Assembly (NCBI GenBank): GCA_964589725.1
Contig: CAZPUJ010000038.1
Location: forward strand, 1-10,279
DNA from: CAYSHJ01 sp964589725
GTDB lineage: Bacteria; Planctomycetota; Planctomycetia; Planctomycetales; Planctomycetaceae
Length of the DNA: 10,279 bases
Direction: 5' to 3'
The notes under the pieces were generated by a model, which searched no databases, was not told the origin of the DNA, and was given only the letters and a program-made list of their open reading frames with translations. Positions 7,312 to 10,279 of the stretch are shown one piece after another; position 1 is the stretch's first letter, and each line of letters begins with the position of its first letter. The translations under genes and the position numbers were made by a program.

Positions 7312-7497
7312 TTCAGTGAACCCGCGGAACAATTGGGTGGGTGGCTTTCTCCACGCCCTTCGCCAAGCCTCAGGGAGTGCCACCAAACCTCGAGCACATT
7401 GCTTGGCAAGATCTTTTCCCAAGTGTAGCTTGGTGCTGCAATTCTCCAACCGCACGAATTCGTACCACTCGCAAAACGCCTCGCGCGGTTCACTGAA
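7312..7497. mobile_element. MITE-like 186-bp segment with 11-bp terminal inverted repeats
   Basis: TTCAGTGAACC at 7312-7322 is the exact reverse complement of GGTTCACTGAA at 7487-7497, and the similarity continues a few bases inward (CGCG-rich). The interior has no recognisable gene on either strand and includes a small stem-loop (CCAAG 7419-7423, CTTGG 7429-7433). It lies between the PSD1 stop codon and the ARPP-1-type gene. A short non-autonomous element is the simplest reading. No target-site duplication is visible, so a conserved structured RNA or a chance inverted repeat remain alternatives. Confidence 0.4.
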
Positions 7498-7545
7498 CTG
7501 TTCGCTCTGTGAAGTCCCGACCAAAACCTTTCCGAGGAGTGAATC

Positions 7546-8472
7546 ATGACGATCGCCGTGAGCGAGCGTTTGCGGAGCGTGTGCGTCGAGGAACCCCAGG
7601 AGGCAGGCGGGTTGCAGGTGTTCGGGCTGCGCTGGGAAAGCGGATGCCTGTCATACACCACGCTGGACGAAGGGCTGTCCGGCGGCGTGCTGGAGGTCAC
7701 CGAGGTCAGTGACGGTGGTTCGGTGCCGACTCTGAAGATCGCCAACAAGGGGGACAGGATGGCCTTCTTGATGGCGGGCGAGCAGCTTTCGGGAGGCAAG
7801 CAGAACCGGGTGCTCAACAGCAGCATCATGGTGGCCGCGCAGGCCGAAATGCCCATCCCGGTGAGTTGCGTGGAGCGCGGGCGATGGGCCTACCGTTCGT
7901 CGCAATTCGGCAGCGCCGGCAGTTCGTCACACAGCGCGCTGCGCAAGATGATGCATGCTCACTCTACCGAAGGCTACCGCTCGTCAGGTACGCCAACGTC
8001 GAAACAAGTTGAGGTTTGGCAGGAGGTGGACCGCAAGCTGGCTGAGTCCTCTTCCAAGTCGCAGTCGCAGGTTCTGCAACAGGCATACGAGGACACGGAG
8101 CAGGTGCTGGGCGACGTGGTCGCGCAGCTCGGGGCGCCGGAGGGAGCTTGCGGCGCGGTCTTCGCCTACGGCGGACGCATTGTCGGCTTCGACCTCTTCG
8201 ACCAACCCGCGACGCTGGCCCGCCTGTGGCCGAAGCTCATCCGTGCCTACGCCATTGATGCCCACTACGCCAGTGGGACGGCACCCGTGACGCGCGACGT
8301 TGTCGAAACCTGGGTGCGCGGTGCGGCGACGGCGAAGGAGGAGGTCTTCAAATCGCCAGGAGTGGGTAATGACGTGCGCCTGGAAGCCCCGCAACTCGTC
8401 GGTGCCTGCCTGTTGGTGGACGACCAACCGGTGCATGTCGAGGTCTTCGCCGAAGGTGCGGTTGCGTGCTGA
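7546..8472 (+). CDS. ARPP-1-type domain protein
   Basis: The 308-residue protein resembles the ARPP-1 family (ARG and rhodanese-phosphatase-superfamily-associated protein domain). Family-like motifs are YTTLDEGL at 37-44, VTEVSDGGSVPTLKIAN at 51-67, GEQLSGGKQNRVLNSS at 78-93 and IPVSCVERGRW at 104-114. The C-terminal half has FDLFD at 215-219 and a final segment LVGACLLVDDQPVHVEVF. No signal peptide or membrane segment is seen, so it is probably cytoplasmic. GAGGAG at 7534-7539, six bases before the ATG, supports the start. No biochemical role is established for the family as far as I know, and the usual named partners (ADP-ribosylglycohydrolase, rhodanese-phosphatase) are absent here. The gene separates the PSD1 and DUF1501 genes, and its stop codon abuts a relic of another DUF1553 gene, which suggests arrival by recombination. 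It seems to use GTG/CTG/GGC codons more heavily than its neighbours, an impression I have not measured. Confidence 0.8.
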   Translation: MTIAVSERLRSVCVEEPQEAGGLQVFGLRWESGCLSYTTLDEGLSGGVLEVTEVSDGGSVPTLKIANKGDRMAFLMAGEQLSGGKQNRVLNSSIMVAAQAEMPIPVSCVERGRWAYRSSQFGSAGSSSHSALRKMMHAHSTEGYRSSGTPTSKQVEVWQEVDRKLAESSSKSQSQVLQQAYEDTEQVLGDVVAQLGAPEGACGAVFAYGGRIVGFDLFDQPATLARLWPKLIRAYAIDAHYASGTAPVTRDVVETWVRGAATAKEEVFKSPGVGNDVRLEAPQLVGACLLVDDQPVHVEVFAEGAVAC

Positions 8473-8474
8473 CT

Positions 8475-8570
8475 TCCAAATCAAAAGATTCCGCCGACAT
8501 CGAAACCCGGACGTGGTTACACTTGGTCCAGTCGCCGTTGAACCACAACGACTTCGTCACGGTGCGATGA
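8475..8570 (+). pseudogene. Relic of the 3' end of a second DUF1553 (PSD1) gene
   Basis: One frame reads SKSKDSADIETRTWLH followed by LVQSPLNHNDFVTVR and a stop. It aligns without gaps to the last 31 residues of the intact PSD1 protein (SKFKNQPDIDGRVRVH, LVQSLLNHNDFVTVR). Of six base differences in the last 53 bases, five are silent, so the copies diverged largely while both were coding. The rest of the gene is missing: upstream sequence is occupied by the ARPP-1-type gene in another frame, whose stop at 8470-8472 ends just before the relic. The relic has no start codon or ribosome binding site of its own. Confidence 0.8.
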
Positions 8571-8596
8571 GGTCCGACTGAACGTGAGGGCTGGCC

Positions 8597-8848
8597 ATGA
8601 GCGAGCACAAATTGGTTGAGGTCTATCGAGCCAGAGACAATATCCAAGCCCATTTGCTCAAGTCAGGTCTGGCCGACTCAGGCATTCAAGCGGTTGTCGA
8701 GGGAGACTTCCTCCAAGGCGCGCTCGGCGATATTCCTTTGGGCTGGTCAACCTCCCCTCGAATCATGGTCGCAGACATTGACGAGACGAAAGCTCGTGAA
8801 ATTCTGCAACAGTTTGAACACCCTGAGCCGTCGGAAATTGATCCGTAG
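8597..8848 (+). CDS. DUF2007-type small protein
   Basis: This 83-residue protein fits the DUF2007 family (putative prokaryotic signal-transducing protein), whose members are usually 70-100 residues. It has the typical N-terminal pattern LVEVYRARDNIQAHLLKSGLADSGI at 6-30, in which a strand leads into a helix (written here in part: VYRARDNIQAHLLKSGL), the central GDFLQGALGDIPLGW, and the final strand RIMVADIDETKAREIL resembling the family's V-x-x-x-D/E-x-x-x-A-x-x-I-L. It is cytoplasmic by sequence. GTGAGGG at 8584-8590, six bases upstream, supports the ATG. It lies 54 bases before the DUF1501 gene and is probably co-transcribed with it. The biochemical function of the family is not known. Confidence 0.8.
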   Translation: MSEHKLVEVYRARDNIQAHLLKSGLADSGIQAVVEGDFLQGALGDIPLGWSTSPRIMVADIDETKAREILQQFEHPEPSEIDP

Positions 8849-8902
8849 CGAGCCTCCAGTTCGATGGATGGAACACGTCCCTGTTGAGATGAGGACCGGC
8901 TG

Positions 8903-9989
8903 ATGACCAACCACGCAGGTCAGTGCCATCGACCAGGATTTGGCATTCATCGTCGAGCGTTCCTCGCCGACGTCGGCATGGGATTCACGGGCCTTGCCTT
9001 GGGAGCAATGCTTCAACGAGACGGCATCGTGCGAGCCGATGCGCCGACGAATTGGCGGCCGCCGGATGGGCGGGCTCAGTTTGCTCCAAAAGCCACGAGC
9101 GTCATTTGGCTGTTTATGAATGGCGGCGTATCGCACATGGAATCGTTTGATCCGAAGCCGGCGCTTAACGAGTACGCGGGCAAAACGATCAATGAGACGC
9201 CGTTCAAGGACACGCAAGACCCGGAGAAATTGAAACTCGCGCGAGTCACCGTCATCAATGACGCGAACGGGCAGCCGCGGACCAAGCTGTATCCGCTGCA
9301 AGTCGGCTATCGGAAGCGGGGCGAGAGCGGTATTGAGATCAGCGATTGGTTTCCGCATTTCGGCGAGTGCGTGGATGACGTCGCCTTCGTCCGCTCGATG
9401 TACACGACCGACGACAATCACGGAGCACAGACGCAGTTTCATTCCCGCCGGCACATGCTCGACGGCGAGTACCCGACGCTGGGAGCCTGGGTGCATTACG
9501 GCCTGGGATCGCTCAACGACAACCTGCCGCAGTTCATCTCGATGGGCAATCGCGAGTATTGGAACGCCAAGGACGGCCACTATCTCGGCCCCGAACACGA
9601 CGCCGTGCCGATTCGCGTCGATCCCAACAACCCGCTCGATTATGGCAAGCCGGAAGGCGGCGTCACACGCGACGAGCAACAAATCGGCTTCGACCTCGTC
9701 GGAAAATTAAACCGGCTCAAGGCGATCGAGTACCCCAACGATCCGGCGCTCACCGCGCGCATCAAAGCGTATGAACTCGCCTTCCGCATGCAGACGTCGG
9801 TGCCGGAGACGTTATCGCTGAGTGTGGAGACTCAGGAGACGCAGCAGCTTTACGGACTGGACGATCCCGCCACGAAAGCCTTCGGCCAGCAACTGCTCGC
9901 CGCGCGTCGGTTCGTCGAGCGCGGTGTCCGCTTCATTCAAACGCCTCGACATCGACTTCGGCAAACCGATCCGCGAGATCATCGCGTAG
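8903..9989 (+). pseudogene. DUF1501 protein gene, broken by internal deletion and frameshift
   Basis: The first 346 codons encode a normal DUF1501 N-terminal part: a Tat signal with HRRAFLADVGMGFTGLALGA (R17-R18), then SVIWLFMNGGVSHMESFDPKP, FPHFGECVDDVAFVRSMYT, DNHGAQTQFH and QLLAARRFVERGVRFIQ. At about 9940 the homology ends abruptly. Members usually run about 100-130 residues further, through W-D-x-H and G-E-F-G-R-T-P segments that are absent. From 9942 the next frame reads RLDIDFGKPIREIIA and a stop at 9987-9989, which resembles the family's C-terminal end (R-L-x-D-x-x-G-x-V-V-x-E-I-I-A). The simplest reading is a deletion that joined the two ends out of frame, or an assembly collapse. 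The ATG is supported by GAGGA at 8891-8895. In the original frame the sequence stays open to the window edge, but only because it runs antisense to the next gene; that extension should not be annotated. Intact members are exported proteins paired with PSD1 proteins and resemble sulfatase/phosphatase-fold enzymes. Confidence 0.75.
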
Positions 9990-10057
9990 AAGGTTTCTCA
10001 TCGTTGTCATCGTTATTGGCTGACGTACCGTTTCTCAAGAGCGGCGAAACCCGTTCG

Positions 10058-10279
10058 TCAGATGGGACGTTTCATCAGTTCGCGTCGAGCGGCGATGGGC
10101 CAGACGGCTTCGACTTGTTCTCCGCGCACGGCGTAGATGCGGTCGTAGAGATTCGTGGTTGGGTCGCAATGCGGGACGATGAATTCGATGCGGTCGCCGA
10201 TCCGAGGCAGTTTCGCGCCAGGTTCAAGGGTGAGGATGCCGAACTCGTCGCCGCCACGGTTGTAACTCAGGCCCGGCCA
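10058..10279 (-). CDS. D-threonine aldolase-like / D-serine dehydratase-like protein, C-terminal fragment
   Basis: The - strand encodes 73 residues ending at a TGA at 10058-10060; the 5' part lies beyond the window. The fragment starts WPGLSYNRGGDEFGILTLEP and continues with KLPRIGDRIEFIVPHCD, TTNLYDRIYAVRGEQVEAVW and PIAARRELMKRPI. This is the C-terminal beta domain of the fold-type III PLP enzymes related to alanine racemase that includes D-threonine aldolase and eukaryotic-type D-serine dehydratase. The HCD at fragment residues 37-39 fits the H-x-D metal site of D-threonine aldolases (dehydratases have H-x-C at this place). Such enzymes cleave or deaminate D-beta-hydroxy amino acids in the cytoplasm. 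It converges on the broken DUF1501 gene, with about 68 bases between their stops. The substrate cannot be told from this fragment. Confidence 0.82.
   Translation of the reverse strand, partial: WPGLSYNRGGDEFGILTLEPGAKLPRIGDRIEFIVPHCDPTTNLYDRIYAVRGEQVEAVWPIAARRELMKRPI

Noticed and set aside
7546..8848. ARPP-1 and DUF2007 genes as a two-gene defence or toxin system
   Set aside because: No nuclease, NTPase, toxin or membrane effector domain is visible, and a gene relic lies between the two genes, so they were probably not acquired together.
8747..9682. 311-codon open frame on the - strand
   Set aside because: It lies antisense to the DUF1501 gene and part of the DUF2007 gene, both of which have clear family motifs and ribosome binding sites.
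9941..10279. Continuation of the DUF1501 frame to the end of the window
   Set aside because: Beyond 10058 it is antisense to the D-threonine aldolase-like gene, and its translation has no DUF1501 character.

Overview
The window looks like chromosomal DNA from a planctomycete, perhaps a metagenome-assembled one. The main evidence is a very large secreted protein with the planctomycete-type order cytochrome-c motif, DUF1549, DUF1553, followed downstream by a Tat-exported DUF1501 protein. That pair is a hallmark of Planctomycetota genomes. Moderately GC-rich coding sequence, an ARPP-1-type protein and a membrane-bound sensor Ser/Thr kinase fit the same assignment. No tRNA, rRNA or CRISPR array is visible.

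Left part (1-3681): two signalling genes on the + strand. The first encodes a fusion of a CsrA-like RNA-binding domain, a histidine-kinase-like two-helix linker and a response-regulator receiver domain. After a gap of about 600 bp without a convincing gene comes a 765-residue transmembrane Ser/Thr kinase with an extracytoplasmic Cache-like sensor and all catalytic motifs.

Middle part (3899-7297): the 1132-residue PSD1-type protein. Three repeats are embedded in frame in its coding sequence: two different 7-bp tandem repeats and a 109-bp symmetrical element made of two inverted GTAG-plus-hairpin units (REP/REPIN-like). All three lie in linkers or loops rather than in recognised domain cores.

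Right part (7298-10279): an apparently rearranged region. A 186-bp segment with 11-bp terminal inverted repeats precedes an ARPP-1-type gene. Directly after that gene lies a 96-bp relic of the 3' end of another DUF1553-type gene, then a small DUF2007-type gene. The DUF1501 gene that follows is broken: homology stops abruptly near residue 346 and what looks like the family C-terminus resumes in another frame, so roughly the last third is missing. The window closes with the C-terminal end of a D-threonine-aldolase-like gene on the - strand, truncated by the window edge.

The PSD1 and DUF1501 products probably belonged to one exported system. The ARPP gene and the DUF1553 tail relic mark where that cluster has been opened or recombined. 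The strongest candidates for something undescribed are the CsrA-receiver fusion and the REPIN-like element translated inside a functional gene.
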